64,000 bases of DNA from Maratus speciosus (GCA_963932465.1 OZ010791.1:323659283-323723282), one strand, 5' to 3'. Counted from the stretch's first letter, positions 47,105 to 59,675 are shown. The notes: a model not told the origin generated them from the letters alone. A program made the numbers and translations.

Positions 47105-47749
47105 CGAGGATGGATCCAAAAAAATGCTACCAGCAGCATCAAATGAAAAATAGTTCTTGTGGAGGGAATTTCCTTTCTCCAGAGTTGAGACAGATAGCGG
47201 TAGTTGTCTTACAGTGGTTATGCTGGTAGTAGTGTAAGTTCTCAGACGCGTCAGAGCGATTGAAAAGCAAATTGTCTCGCTGGTACTACTTTGAAACTGG
47301 TACGTTCAACCATCCGACACAAACATCCTGGCATGTTGAGTGATGCTGTCATCCTCCTGCATCACAATGCCAATCCCATCCACCAAACTCGAAAATTGTT
47401 ACAAAAGTTCAAGTGAGAAATCTGAAACCACCCCCCACACACCCCAAATTTAACACCCAGGAACTATTTTCTTTCACAAAATTAAAGGAATACATATCTG
47501 GAAAGAAGTTCTCCTGAGACAGTGATGTGAAAACAGCTGCTAAGAACTGGCTCAATGGGCAGAGACGTGATTTCTAACAAACCGGGTTAAACAAGTTGGT
47601 CTTGCATTCAGATAAATGCCAAATAGATTTGGTGGTTTTGTGGAAAAGTGATCGGCAAGTATGCCTCTTAATTCCATTTTGTAATTTTAGTCTAATGTTA
47701 TTAAATAAGTTTTTATCACCCTTGTAACCTTTGTTTAGACCCATCCTCG
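47105..47749 (+). mobile_element. Internally deleted mariner element
   Basis: The left end CGAGGATGGATCCAAA and the inverted right end CGAGGATGGGTCTAAA are flanked by TA at 47103-47104 and 47750-47751. At 645 bp it is about half the usual mariner length of 1.3 kb. It keeps a C-terminal transposase fossil and has lost most of the N-terminal DNA-binding region. Confidence 0.88.
47333..47651 (+). pseudogene. mariner transposase C-terminal fossil
   Basis: Reading on the plus strand with frame breaks: VILLHHNANPIHQTR matches the mariner block normally reading LLHDNARPH; then HPPHTPNLTPRNYF; then, in another frame, GKKFS, TAAKNWLNG, LNKLVLHSDKC and finally NRFGGFVEK followed by stop. The second catalytic Asp has become His, and the SPDL...SDYF aspartates have become Asn. 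There are also several in-frame stops. The fossil is clearly mariner (Tc1/mariner DDD group) and dead. Confidence 0.88.
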
Positions 47750-47751
47750 TA

Positions 47752-48640
47752 TCATTTCTTAAATCTATTATTCATATTATTTAAAATGATTGTTTTCATA
47801 ATCATAAATGCAGAATTTTGAAATTTTGTAACATTAAATTATTTCTCTCTCATCATTTGTATGAAATAAATTGTTATATTTCTGTTATTTTATTGCTGAA
47901 AGAAAAGAATAATTCATTCAATTTACATGATAATAGACGATTTTCTCTTTCCTGTTTTCATTCCGATGATTTCCCAAATAGTGAGACGACCTTTCATTGT
48001 CGTGCGACAAGTGATTTTCAGAATCGATTAAGTCTTACACGAGATCATGAACATCTGTCGTCTTTTTAAAGCACACACAATGTGGAGCTTTAAATTCTGG
48101 GGGATCTTTTACAAGTCAATTTCGTAGTATATCATTAGTGGTCCTTCAAAGTTTCGGAACTTTCCTCAATAGGTTCTTATTGAATTAGGTTAAAATGTAT
48201 GCTCTGAATACGGATAAGTAAATTGAAAAATAAAATAAAGATTGTTAAGTCATGATTAACTATCATTTTATTTTAAATAACCAGGATCGATATTTCGTAC
48301 TTTTTTATTACCGCAAGATTTGATGTATTAGGAGTGTGTTTTCGTATTTTTAAACTTTTCTGAATTATTGAAAATTATTTACGATTTCAGGTGCCCATCC
48401 GTCTATCTGCCTTTTTTAAGAAAAAATATAAAGTTCATATAAAGCACTGATTTACACATAAGCGTGCTCCACATTAAGACTTTATTATAGGCTTTATAAT
48501 TATTTTAAGGGATCATTACAGGAATAATTTGATGAGATTTCTAGTAATATTTCTTTTTCTAGGTTGACAAATTTTGATCAGGGCTGCATAGAAAGTCCAC
48601 GGGTCCCGGTAGTTATTTGAATGCAAGCCCGTAAGTATGG
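47752..48640. other. AT-rich DNA, no gene seen
   Basis: An 83-residue frame at 47818-48069 has no recognisable domain. Nothing else supported. Confidence 0.5.
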
Positions 48641-48642
48641 TA

Positions 48643-50189
48643 CCGTCAATCCGGGTGACTTTGTCTAATTTTTTTTGTCTGTTGTTGTCTTTAAAGGTCA
48701 CTGTTAAAAGTTTCATTTAAACAATTTATAATTATTTTTTATTAGTTTTAAGATTTCAATTATAAATTTTAAAATTCATATTTAGTATTTTTAAGGAAAG
48801 TTTATTTATTTAAAAAAAAGGAACAAAGTGTGACTTTGTCTCGTAACTAAAACATAATTGAACAAGCCATAAAAACCTTGTAATGCAATGCAATCTCACT
48901 ACTATGATGGAGTAATAAAATCTTATATTACTCCACTAGACCTCTTTAAAAAACACAAATTTTGTGTGAAAACGAATATAAAAACAAAATTTTATTTTAA
49001 AATTACCGTTGTTCAAGACATGAAAAAAGAATTATTAAGTCATGATAAAGTCATTAAGTCAAGATAAAATTATCGTTTTTTTTTTTAAACAAAATTTTAG
49101 ACATATTCATATATCCTCTATATTTCAGGAACTTAAAAACATTTTTGGAGAAGAACTCGATTTTGGAGTGTGAATTTTGTTTTACGACCATTTAGCTGAT
49201 TATTTAAAGTAGCGATCAGAATTGAATATTTATTAGTTAATTTTTTTCGCCTAACACATGTTGTAGAATAATACCTACCGCTTTGAGCAACATTTAATCA
49301 GTGTAACGTTAGAACTTGTACATAAAAACAATAAATATACATTAATACATGATTTATATGCGCATTAAATGTTTGATTTTATGTTTATACTTTCAAAAAA
49401 TAAATAAATATAATATATAAACTAATTTTGTTGTTACTTTGTCTTGAGACAATCTCACCCCAAAATCACATTCCAAATACCAGTTGTGAATAAAGTCAAT
49501 GTAAAATCTAAAATATGAAATTAATATACATAAATTCTACTAATTTATTAAGATAACGTATTAAAAAAATACAAAAATGTACTTAACAGTGTACAGTATA
49601 AGGTTGAAATAGCATCTCAAACCGAAAGTTTCCGTCAGGAAAATTATTCGCGAAAAGTAAACAAAATAACGAAAGGAGTGATGGCGAACTGAATTTGCAA
49701 AATGCTGAATTAAATAATTTATGATTAAGCTATTTGTGCAATCCACAAAGTAAAGAGAAAGAATAGAGGTGCAGTATGCTGTAAAAACCGTTTGCAATAC
49801 GAAGCCGGTTATCGCTAAAATTTAAATGCCCAAACAAAACAAGCACGTGGAAGAGGGACCGAATTCTTTGACGACAACCGTGCATTTTTTCTCTAAATGA
49901 AATTGATTTGCTTACGTTTAAGCGTTCTAAAGTAGTAGCTTTTGAAAAAAGCAAAGAAATGCAGGTTTGAATTGGCAGCGGATTGAATTAAAGCACGTAG
50001 TTGTGTTTGGGCGGAACGTAAAGTGTTTTAGGGTTACATTTTTGGCGTCGTCCAGCCACCACACATCATCTCTATTCTTTCTCTTTACTCTGTGGGTCCA
50101 ATCTATCAGAATTCGGAATTACTAATTAGTTGTATTTTTACACCTTTTGTCTTTATCTGTGGATTGGGACAAAGTCAGCCGGTTGACGG
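48643..50189. mobile_element. 1.55-kb element with CCGTCAA ends
   Basis: The left end CCGTCAATCCGGGTGACTTT is nearly inverted at the right end (AAAGTCAGCCGGTTGACGG). TA lies at both flanks (48641-48642, 50190-50191). Inside, words such as GTGACTTTGTC and ACTTTGTCTTGAGACA recur. No transposase frame. A smaller element is nested at about 49741-50100. The first bases match the ends of the 30164 element, which suggests a common mobilising enzyme. Confidence 0.7.
49741..50100. mobile_element. Small inverted-repeat element nested in the CCGTCAA element
   Basis: Left CCACAAAGTAAAGAGAAAGA and right (inverted) CCACAGAGTAAAGAGAAAGA form ~29-bp terminal repeats about 360 bp apart. The interior is somewhat GC-richer than the host element. 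CAAT is present at both outer edges but the target duplication is not certain. Minus-strand frames at 49561-49954 cross its edge and are not genes. Confidence 0.6.
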
Positions 50190-50191
50190 TA

Positions 50192-52413
50192 CTTGGTGCA
50201 TAATTTGTTATTGCTAATTAATACACATTCTTTTAAATAATTCACTATATTCACAAAATATATAAAAAAGTAGAGTTTGCTGGCAAAGGCTTCTATCGTA
50301 CAGATTTTCAGCTGCTCGAGTTACTTTGCAGCCGAACCGGGCCAGTAGCGAACCCTATATGAGAAACGGACCGTTGTAATCCGTACAGGCTCTAACTACA
50401 CTCTGCGGCACTTTTTTGTAATATGGTGATTTGAATAATACTCTAAAGTCTGATATACTGCGTCTGATAGCATTAGTAAGTAGTTATTAATTAAAAAAAT
50501 AAACAAAAATCAGCTAAATTTATAAAAATGGTGTATCACAATATCTTTGATGGAATACTTTTATTCTAAACATGTTTTTAGTAAATTATTTGAAATAACA
50601 TGGAGTTTTAGAACATTACTTGAAAACGACATAAGAATTATAATTGAAATACAGCACTATCTGCTTCCTTACCATTTTTCCATGTAATTCTCATAAAAAT
50701 ATTAGCAGTAGGAGCAATCTCTATAATGGCCAATATGGGATCTTTATAATCAAACATAGGGAATATAGGAGTGATATGAAGTATATCGAAGTTTATTTAG
50801 TTGTTTAAAAATAATGATAACATTGAAATCTTTCTTTTTAAATCCCATTTGACAAACAAAATAATACAGGTTGTACAAGTACCAAGTTTACAAGCTGTAA
50901 AACGTGGCAAAGCACATTAGGACAAAAAAATCATCTGTAGGAGATCAGGATCGGAATCCTTTTATTTAATCATAAATTACAGAATGTTAAATTGCAGTTT
51001 AGAATCCGGATATTCGTTTATCCTATTAACAATAATGAACATATTTTGGTTGCCTTTCCAACAGACTTACTCTAGTTTGTTCTGAAATATGATGATATAA
51101 CAATAAATGGTGGAAATGTGAACTATCAGAATCCCAAGAGCGCAAATTATATGCTCCACATTTCCGAAAATGCATTTGACATTAGCGCCACGGACCGAAT
51201 TATTCAGAAGTTTTAGAAGTTTTTTACAGGTATTATATAATCACGTATTTTATAAAGTAGATCAGATTAAGAGAAACCTCTTAGTTCGTTTAAAAAGATG
51301 TTTCACTGTATTTCAAATCAAGAACTTTTAAAATAATCTATTACAAATGTTTGTGTTCGTAAAATTTTTTGATAAATTAAGAAATATTTTTCTTTTTCCT
51401 ATGGTGAACTAAATTACTTTTGAATTTTCGTATCTTTGCTACATCAGTAAAAATAATATACAATTTTTTACAGTGCATAGTCATGGTCTTATTGTTTTTT
51501 AATTTAAACTACTGAATCTGAACTGTATGAAGCGTTGAGCTGCTTGAGAGAATAATGAGAAAATGAAAATGAAAATGAAAATGAAAATTTTTATTTCAAT
51601 TTTTAATAATAGAAAAAGCTTCATTATAAAAAACAATTAATAAATAAATATTTTTATACCTAACAAAACAGTTTCTAATTTATTGATAGCTTTACATTTA
51701 AAAGTATTGAGATTAATTAATATTTTCTAACTTAATACCGAAAATTGCAATGAATATGCATTTGGCGAAACACTGCAGCACCAATTTTTTTTCAATAATT
51801 TATTTTGCTTTATCAGCTTAAGGCATTTTTATCTGGGGTATAAATTAGAAAGAAAATTGGTATATATTTATTTAACAAATGTAACTGAAATATAAGCTAT
51901 TTCGTATTAAAGACATTCTTTACATGGGATTGTACCATCCATGTATATATTTTATTAAGGTGATCTATGAATGAACAGATTTTAAATCGAGATTCGATTT
52001 TTCACAAAAGCTCTTTAGAAAAGTAGATTTCGTTTCTTACTACGGTTATCAACGATTTATAGCTGACTTGCTCTTTTTTAAAAAGAGGAACATATCTCAA
52101 AAAGATTAGTGGAGAAAAAAACCTCATTCATTGATATCGTGGGTGTGAAACTCTTTTGAGTAAAGTAGTCTTGTGTTTTCTTTTGTCTTTTTACCGTATA
52201 TCATCTGCGATGACATTAAAAAGATGATTAGTTATTTTTAAGATCCAAAGTATTCTTGTGTAGATGAATGTTAAGGGGGTATAAATTTAAAATAGATGAT
52301 AATAATATTACAAATAACTGAATATAGAATTAAGTAGTGTCAAAATGTATCGTTGAAATATGTTGTGAATTGGCATATAATACTTTAGAAGTAAATAAGC
52401 GTGAGAAATTTAT
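50192..52413. other. AT-rich DNA, no gene seen
   Basis: A GC-richer patch at about 50285-50420 was not identified. A (GAAAAT)n repeat of five units lies at 51559-51588. No open frame of interest. Confidence 0.5.
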
Positions 52414-53681
52414 TTAACCCGTAAATGCCTGATTTTTCAAAAATCATTGTAATAATGTTTTTCGGCTTTCATTTTTTAAATAAATCATGGGAAAAATACT
52501 TAAAAAATCATATTTTGTTTTAAGTATAGTTTACGGCTAAAAAATAGTTTATTACTAATCGGCAGTACTGGTGTTTAATTGAAAAAATAATTTCCCTTGA
52601 TAAAATTCTATAACATTAAGGGGTCTCAGGACTATTAAAATTGGAAAAGATGAAAAAAAAGACCCTTTTCAAAATTTAATATCTTAAAATTTATTTGATT
52701 TTAAGATACAATTTTAATTGGAATAAAATATGTAAGTATGTTCTTTCATTTCGTGTATTTTAAAAATTATAATATGCAGAATTAGCATTTACAGGGAACT
52801 CCAAGCTGTTAGACAGTTTTCGAGCAAAAAATCGGCATAACAGCTTACGCGCACGATTACAAAATAAGTGTTGCAACTAGAATGAAAATTTTGGTACCTA
52901 CTTATACTTCAGATTGTAATAATTACCCTGTACTTAAATAAATTTGTATTTAAAACTTTTTTTATGTTTTTAATACAAAGTTGTATTTAGCTAATGCAAA
53001 ATTAAGAAAATTTCAACTGTATAACCACCTAAAAAAATATTTTGAACAATAAAAAGGAAATTTTAGGTTCAGTTTATACAGACTAACATGAAACATACGT
53101 TTTGAAAATTTCATGAAAAAATATTCATAGGTTTTTGAGATATCGTGCGCGTTATCCCAAAAACATCATTTGGAGAAAAATGGCTTCAAAGTTTCCGAAG
53201 CGACGCTTCAGCTATTGAACGTGTATAAATGTAAAAGCCATAACTTCAGTTCTAATAGGAATTTCAAGGAAACAATTATATCAAAATGTTCAGAAAAGAT
53301 AGGAGTTTAACATCTAAAAAAATTAAAATTTCGAAAATTTTAAAGCTTTAAGAGTCCTGAGACCCTTTAAACATACAAGAATTTTAGGAACTATAATAAG
53401 AAATAAATTTTACTTACTCACTGCAGGTCAAAATGGGGTATTTCGCAAGCTTGCAAACAAAACAAAAGTAACAAGTAGCAACAATTGAAAAAATAAATCT
53501 ATCTTTATTCTTAAACAGCACAAGTGTTGCCATCTGCATGTTGAAAATCGATTTAATAATATTTTCAGAATGTATTTTATTGGCAACATTAGGCATTATA
53601 GCTTCAATATTATTCTAATATTATTTTATAGCCTAAATTGGGTATGTTGCCGAAAAGCAACACCAGGCATTTAAGGGTTAA
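52414..53681. mobile_element. TTAA miniature element, interrupted copy
   Basis: Inverted relative to its sister at 33852-34366. It starts TTAACCCGTAAATGCC and ends GGCATTTAAGGGTTAA, flanked by TTAA. Its 1268 bp become about 517 bp when the nested 52616-53370 insertion is removed, matching the 515-bp sister. The 60-residue minus frame at 53414-53596 is element sequence and not a gene. Confidence 0.88.
52616..53370. mobile_element. Nested TTAA element with GGGTCTCAGGACT ends
   Basis: Left TTAAGGGGTCTCAGGACT and right (inverted) TTAAAGGGTCTCAGGACT form ~22-bp ends. The sister copy at 33.9 kb has a single TTAA at this point, so TTAA is the duplicated target. The 755-bp interior lacks a transposase. 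G-starting ends with TTAA sites could be Kolobok- or piggyBac-type; I do not decide. Confidence 0.85.
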
Positions 53682-55600
53682 AACATTAATTACAAAATCG
53701 AATCTTGCTAAGATGGATAGATATTTTCGCACAAAATACTTTTAAGAACAACTGACAGATGAAAATAATTTAAAACATACACATGTATATTTTAATTATA
53801 GTAATGTAAGTAAGTCGGCTGAAATTAAAACATGGATAAAATTGATTGCAAAATGCTTCATAGTATTTTTACAGACCAAGGATAGAGAGAAATTAATTAA
53901 AAATTAATTTTAATAACACAAATCAATATGGAATGTACTCGATATTGCTGAAAGGTATTATTGAAATGTTGCCGCAAAATCAGCGATTTTAAAGCAAACG
54001 ATTGAATAAGCGAAGCATGTCAAATTTATTTCCAAACCTATGTATGTATCTTTGTTGGTTTATTTGTTTAAACCTTAAATTTTTAACCAATTTCCAAGAA
54101 ACGTTAACATACATTAGAAAAAAGAGTAAAAATACTGTCAATTTAAAATATCATATTATCAGACCGCTATTTATCCCTTTTTACAACAAACAGAAAATAC
54201 CGTCTTTAATCACATTAAACACTGCTGTGCAATTTTTTTTTTTATGATGATTCCTGTTGAACTCATAAAGTGAAATAACTTTTTTTTTTATAAAAAAATT
54301 AACAGGTAATTAAAAAAATTGTAAAATTGTTCTATATATGTTGATGATGTTCTTTGATCCTGTGAAAAATGAGTTTAAGGGTGAACCAGAGGGTGTGATA
54401 GATTTGCAGTGGAGATTCTTGTATATGTAACCTCGACATGCACAGCTAATGAATCAGAACATGTCTCTCTCTCTATATATATATACATATGTGTGTATGT
54501 ATGTGTGTATATGTATCTATCTATATATAGGTGTGTGTGTGTATGGAGTTATTCAAAATATAGGTAATAGTGATTATCTTCTAAATTGCTGATGATATTA
54601 ACACACGTCCAATTACAAAAAATATACAGTTCAAGTGTACCTTTCAAATAAGGTATTCATTTTTCGAGGGCTGTATACATGTTAAAATGCGAACTTTTGT
54701 CTTTTACTCTTGACACGTTTTCCTATAATTTATATTCGGAAAATTGCTATCTGCGTCCCAGAAGTTTTATCACGATTTTTAATTTCCATTTACTACTAAA
54801 GTTATAATTGTATTATACTAATCGGTGAAATTTTAATACTTTGGTCATCTTATACATATCATTTTAATCAACATTCCAATTCATTATCAATTATTTCTAC
54901 TAGATAAAAACATTGTTAAGGTGTGTCTTATAAGGCAGAAAATACTGTTATAAGACGGAAAAAGACATCCATTCTCAATTTAAATATTTAAGGTAAATAT
55001 GATGCCAGTTGTACAATGTTTCAATCAGAGTTGTGAAATGTATATATTATTTCTTTCTTTATTATTATTTTTATTTCACATTTTCTGCGACAGAATTTCA
55101 AGAAACAAACAGATTTAGCGAATATTAATACTTAAATACAAAATTCTTAAATAACAAGAAAAAACTAATTAAATTATTTATAAAAATAGTGTTATGAATT
55201 ATAATTGAATATTTGTGATTGTGTATAAAGTATTGTATTGGAATAATATATGAATATGTATTTAATAGTAAGAAAAAAATCTTACCAAAAGAACTGATAT
55301 AACTGATTTTGCTCCCAAAGGTAAAACAAATCACAGTTCTAAATGATTGTCAGTGACGGCAAAGCATTTGTTTCATTGCTTCCTAATGGGAAGTTGTGCT
55401 TTCAAGTCTATCGAAACGAAATATTTTTATTTAGTTTGCTAAAACTAGGAGAATAAACCCATGAAATTCAATTGTATGTTAAATTATCTATTTTGCAAAT
55501 CAATATTCATCGGTATCGGTATTGGAAAACACTAATTTTAAAAGAGTGATTTGTGGCATTATATAAATTATGAGGCTTTTATTTTTATTTCTTTATTTTG
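53682..55600. other. AT-rich DNA with compound microsatellite
   Basis: A CT/TA/GT compound simple repeat lies at about 54464-54542. The frames at 54002-54247 (plus) and 55125-55334 (minus) have no recognisable domain. No gene supported. Confidence 0.5.
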
Positions 55601-56019
55601 TAACAGAATAAGACACAAAGAAATAAAAACCTGAGAATATGTACTAAAATTACGTTCATTTATATCTTTCTTGTGATCATTTATTGATATTAACTTTCGT
55701 CTATTATTATGAAGAATCATTATTTGCAAAAATGACAGTTATTGTTATAAATCTTGCTATCTTTTATGGTGATCAATCGTCATGTATTATTGTAAACAAT
55801 AATTCAGCGATCTAAATAGTGACCTAATATTTTGTTTTTATTTCCAAATATTTATAGTATAATTTTCTGATCTTTATTTTTATTTTATTTTATCAGGAGT
55901 TTATTATAAATTATATTTTGTCTTGTTTTCGAACTTGAGCATATCATATACCTCACTTTATATTATATTTTGAGGAATCATTCATTAATCATAATTTTCC
56001 AATTACAAAAGTTTGCACT
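55600..56019. repeat. Member of a three-copy dispersed repeat
   Basis: Words around 55735-55800 (TAAATCTTGCTATCTTTTAT, GATCAATCGT, ATTATTGTAAA) match similarly ordered words at about 56985-57050 and 62005-62060. The three segments are diverged and AT-rich. Boundaries are not resolved. Confidence 0.45.
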
Positions 56020-56797
56020 CTTAGGGGACAGTTCCCATTCAACCGGTCAAAAATGCTAGAAAACTGATTCAATTTCCAAACATTTTCACAAACTAACTAA
56101 TAAAGCAAATTCAATGATTTTTTTTTAAATTGTTAAGTATAGCTTTACTTGTTACAATAAACAAAGCAGATTGATGAAAAATATTTAAATTAATTTGGAA
56201 AACTTAATTAAGTAACCCGCTGTTTTTTTTGTTTTCGTAATTGCCATATATCACTGCGCGCATGATTTCTCCAAAACTATTAAACATAATGGACTGAAAT
56301 TTTTGGAGTGCATTAATATTACACTTCTGCATAAAATGAACTCAAATCTTAGAATTATCTTAAATAATAAAAATTTTATTGCAAAAAATATGCGAGAAAT
56401 TTTACAGATTTTCTTTTTTTAATTTTTATTATTAATTATAAATGTTATAAATAAAGATAATTAAAAGATTTTAGTTCATTATGTTAAGCGAAGTCTTATC
56501 TTTAAATTAACATCTATTTAAAATTAATAAATTAAAATGAACACGAGATATCATGCGCGCAGTGATATAAAGTAATTAAGAAAACAACAAAAAAAAACAG
56601 TAGGTTACCTAATTAAGTTTTCCTAATTAATTTAAATATTTTTATCAATCTGTTTTGTTTAATGTAACAAGTAAAGCTATACTTAACAATCCAAAAAATT
56701 TCATTGAATTTGCTTTATTAGTTAGTTTGTGAAAAGGTATGGAAAATGAATCAGTTTTCTAGCTTTCTTCTCCGGTTGAAGGGGAACTGTCCTCTGA
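56020..56797. mobile_element. Foldback element with ~255-bp arms
   Basis: The left end TTAGGGGACAGTTCCC and right end GGGGAACTGTCCTCTGA are inverted. Arms at 56022-56274 and 56545-56797 pair over nearly their full length around a ~270-bp AT-rich centre. Landmarks are AAGTAAAGCTATACTTAACA and CATGCGCGCAGTGATAT with complements. A related right end, GGTGCACTGCCCCTTAAG, occurs alone at about 61862-61879. Confidence 0.8.
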
Positions 56798-57100
56798 AGA
56801 CGCATTTATAATTATAGAATTTTATAGATTTACTTTCGCTTAAATTATTTTTAAATACATAGTATTAGAAAACCTGTAATAAATTATGTTATTACGAAGA
56901 ACCTTGCAATCATTTATTAAATAAATTCTTATATTATATTGAGCAATTATTAACGGCAATACTCGCTTTTATTTTTGTAAATCTTCTGATGTTTTATTAT
57001 AATCAATCGCTGTTATTTTATAATATCGGTCATCAATCTGAGTTCTGTAACAACTTTATTCCTTTTAACATTTTATCTTTTTTTGCAGTAAAATGTACCT
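56798..57100. repeat. Member of a three-copy dispersed repeat
   Basis: It follows the foldback's right end directly. ACTCGCTTTTATTTTTGTAA and ATCTTCTGAT match 61992-62020, which likewise follows a foldback-like right end. See the entries at 55600 and 61856. Confidence 0.45.
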
Positions 57101-57834
57101 GCTAACGTTATAGTATTTTTCTGTAAAATGTAGATTAATTAAAGCGTTTCAAGGCACAACATGTATTAGACATAAAATCAAATAATCTCCATGCTGAACA
57201 GTTGAGCAGTATTGTGGGCTTATCTATCTGTGATCAACTTAACACCCAGTCTATTGTTTTAATGTCCTGTATAAGTAGGAGCCATTGGGGGAAAAAAGTG
57301 TAATTTAAAAACTACATAAAAAGTAAAAGAAAAATTTTATGGTAAAAACTAAGTTTAAAAATTTTTAAAAGATAAAAAAGGTTAAGAATTTAAAATAAAT
57401 CTTTAAACTTAAGTCAAGGACTCCATGCAGAAATGTGAAACTGAATACATAAAAATATATCAAATGAATTTTCTGGTTGGAAAAGTATTTAACCCGAGTC
57501 AAAATAACCACATATTGTGATTGGAGATTGGTAAATATTTTAAGCGGATATTACACCTTTAACGTGTCAAAAATTTGAAAACTTTTTATTAACTTAATAT
57601 AAAAAATAATTTACTTGGAATTCTATTGTTAAAACCTCGTTCGAGGTTTTGCGTTCGAAAAGACTTGTGATAAAAGTCCTTCCGGCCAGTGCCGGGAGGA
57701 AGAGGTAGCTTTCAAATTCCTTATTTTAAAAAAGCCAATTTATATTATTCAAACACACGAAGCTCAATTTAGTGGAAACCGAATATAGGAGATTCAATAC
57801 TAATTTTTATCAATACTAAATCATTATGAATGAG
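57101..57834. other. AT-rich DNA, no gene seen
   Basis: A GC-richer patch at about 57640-57710 (CCTTCCGGCCAGTGCCGGGAGG) precedes the tandem array. GAGGTAGCTTTCAAA here echoes AGGTAGCTTTTTG just beyond the array at about 59751, so both may be flanks of one larger repeat. Confidence 0.45.
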
Positions 57835-59673
57835 AATTTTGCGAAATTAGTCATCTTTATCCAAGCTACTTTTATTTAAAGTAACTTATATTTAGCTGCC
57901 AAATTCGGCGATTTCTTAAAGTACCTGCCATTTTAAGACAACATGGTGTATGAGGCTAACCAGTGAACTTGGTCGAGACCTTAGTAATTGCTGTGCACAT
58001 GCTCACTCACATCGGAATCGGTTGATACATACGAGTTCTGTCGCAGGCAAAAAATCAGATTTTTCAAAATGTCACCCACATTACAAATTAAAACTACTAT
58101 ATCCGAGCCATTTTTTAAGATAAAGACAAACAAAAAATGCTCCTGAATCCTAATATCAAGGTCAAATACTTAAGAAAGAAACCTTTTTCAATTTGTAATT
58201 TTTTTGCACCTCACTTTAAATATAATTTTTTTTTTAATTTAATGGCCGCCATTTTGAAACAAGATGGTGGATGAAGCTGGCCAGCGTACTTGGTCGAGAT
58301 ATTGATGTATACTATCCACATGACTTCTTACATGGAAATAGGAGAACACGTGTGTTATCGCGTGACAAATACAAGATCGTTTCAAAATGTTAGCCATACT
58401 AGAAATTCAAAGTGCTATACTTCAAGCATTTTTTTAAGATGTAAACAAAAGAACAAATTTTCAGAAACAAAATCTGCTCCGGAATCTTTGTATCAAGGCC
58501 AAACACATAAAAAAATCTTTTTCATTTTCCAATTTTTTAATACCCCATTTTAAATTTAATTTTTTTTAAATGGCAACCCTTTTGAAACAAGATGGCGAAT
58601 GAAGCTGGCCAAACAACTCAGTCGAGACATTGGTATGTGTTATGTACAGACCAAGTAACATCCAAATCGGTTCATAAATACGCCTGTTATCGCGTGACAA
58701 AAATCAGGTCGTTTTATAATGTCAGCCACAATAGAAATTCAAAATGGTATAACTCAGCCATTCTTTTAGATATAGACGAAACAAAAACTGTTCCCGAATC
58801 TGTGTATTAAGGTCAAACACATACAAAGAAAATCTTTTTCATTTTCCAATTTTTTGGTATCTCATTTTAAATTTAAAATTTTTTTAATTGGCCGCCATTT
58901 TGAACCAAGTTGGCGGATGAAGCTGGTCAACGAACTCGATCGAGATATTTGTATGTACTATGTACACACCAAGGTACATCCAAATCAGTTCATAAATACG
59001 CCTGTTATCACGTGACAAATATCAGGATGCTTCAAAATGTCAGACACGCTAGAAATTGAAAATGCTATAACTCAGCCATTTTTTAAGATATAGACAAAAT
59101 AAAAACTGTTAACGAATCTTTGTATCAAGGTCAAACACATAAGAAAAAATAATTTTTCAATTTTAATTGCTTGGTACTACATTTCAAATTTAAATTTTTC
59201 TTAAAAATTTAAATGGCTGCCGTTTTTAAACAAGGTGGCGGATGAAGCTGGCCAACGAACTCGGTCGAGACATTGGTATGTACTATGTGAAATCGAAGTT
59301 ACATCCAAATCGGTTCATTAATACGCCTGTTATCGCGTGACAAAATTCAGGAAGTTTCAAAATGTCAGCCACGCTAGAAATTCAAAATGCTATAACTCAG
59401 CCATTTTTTAAGATATAGACGAAACAAAAACTGCTCCGGAATCTTTGTATAAAGATCAAATACATAAGAAAAAAAATATTTTTCCATTTTCAATTTTTTG
59501 GTACCACATTTCAAATTTAAAAATTAAAAAAAAAATTAAATGGCCACCATTTTGAAACAAAATGGCGGATGAAGCTGGCCAACGAACTCGGTCGAGACAT
59601 TCGTATGTACTATGTACATACCGAATTACATCCAAATCGGTTCATAAATTCGAGAATTACAGTATGACAAAGG

Positions 59674-59675
<2 letters not shown>
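57835..59675. repeat. ~325-bp tandem array, six units
   Basis: The block GGCGGATGAAGCTGGCCAAC is present, in more or less diverged form, at about 57950, 58273, 58601, 58919, 59244 and 59571, spaced 318-328 bp. Each unit has GGTCGAGACATTGGTATGTA, CGCCTGTTATCGCGTGACAA, ATAACTCAGCCATTTTTTAA, and ends in a T-rich stretch before ATGGCCGCCATTTTGAAAC. The later units are the most alike. Frames at 58290-58553 and 58592-58810 are copies of one another and not genes. Confidence 0.9.
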
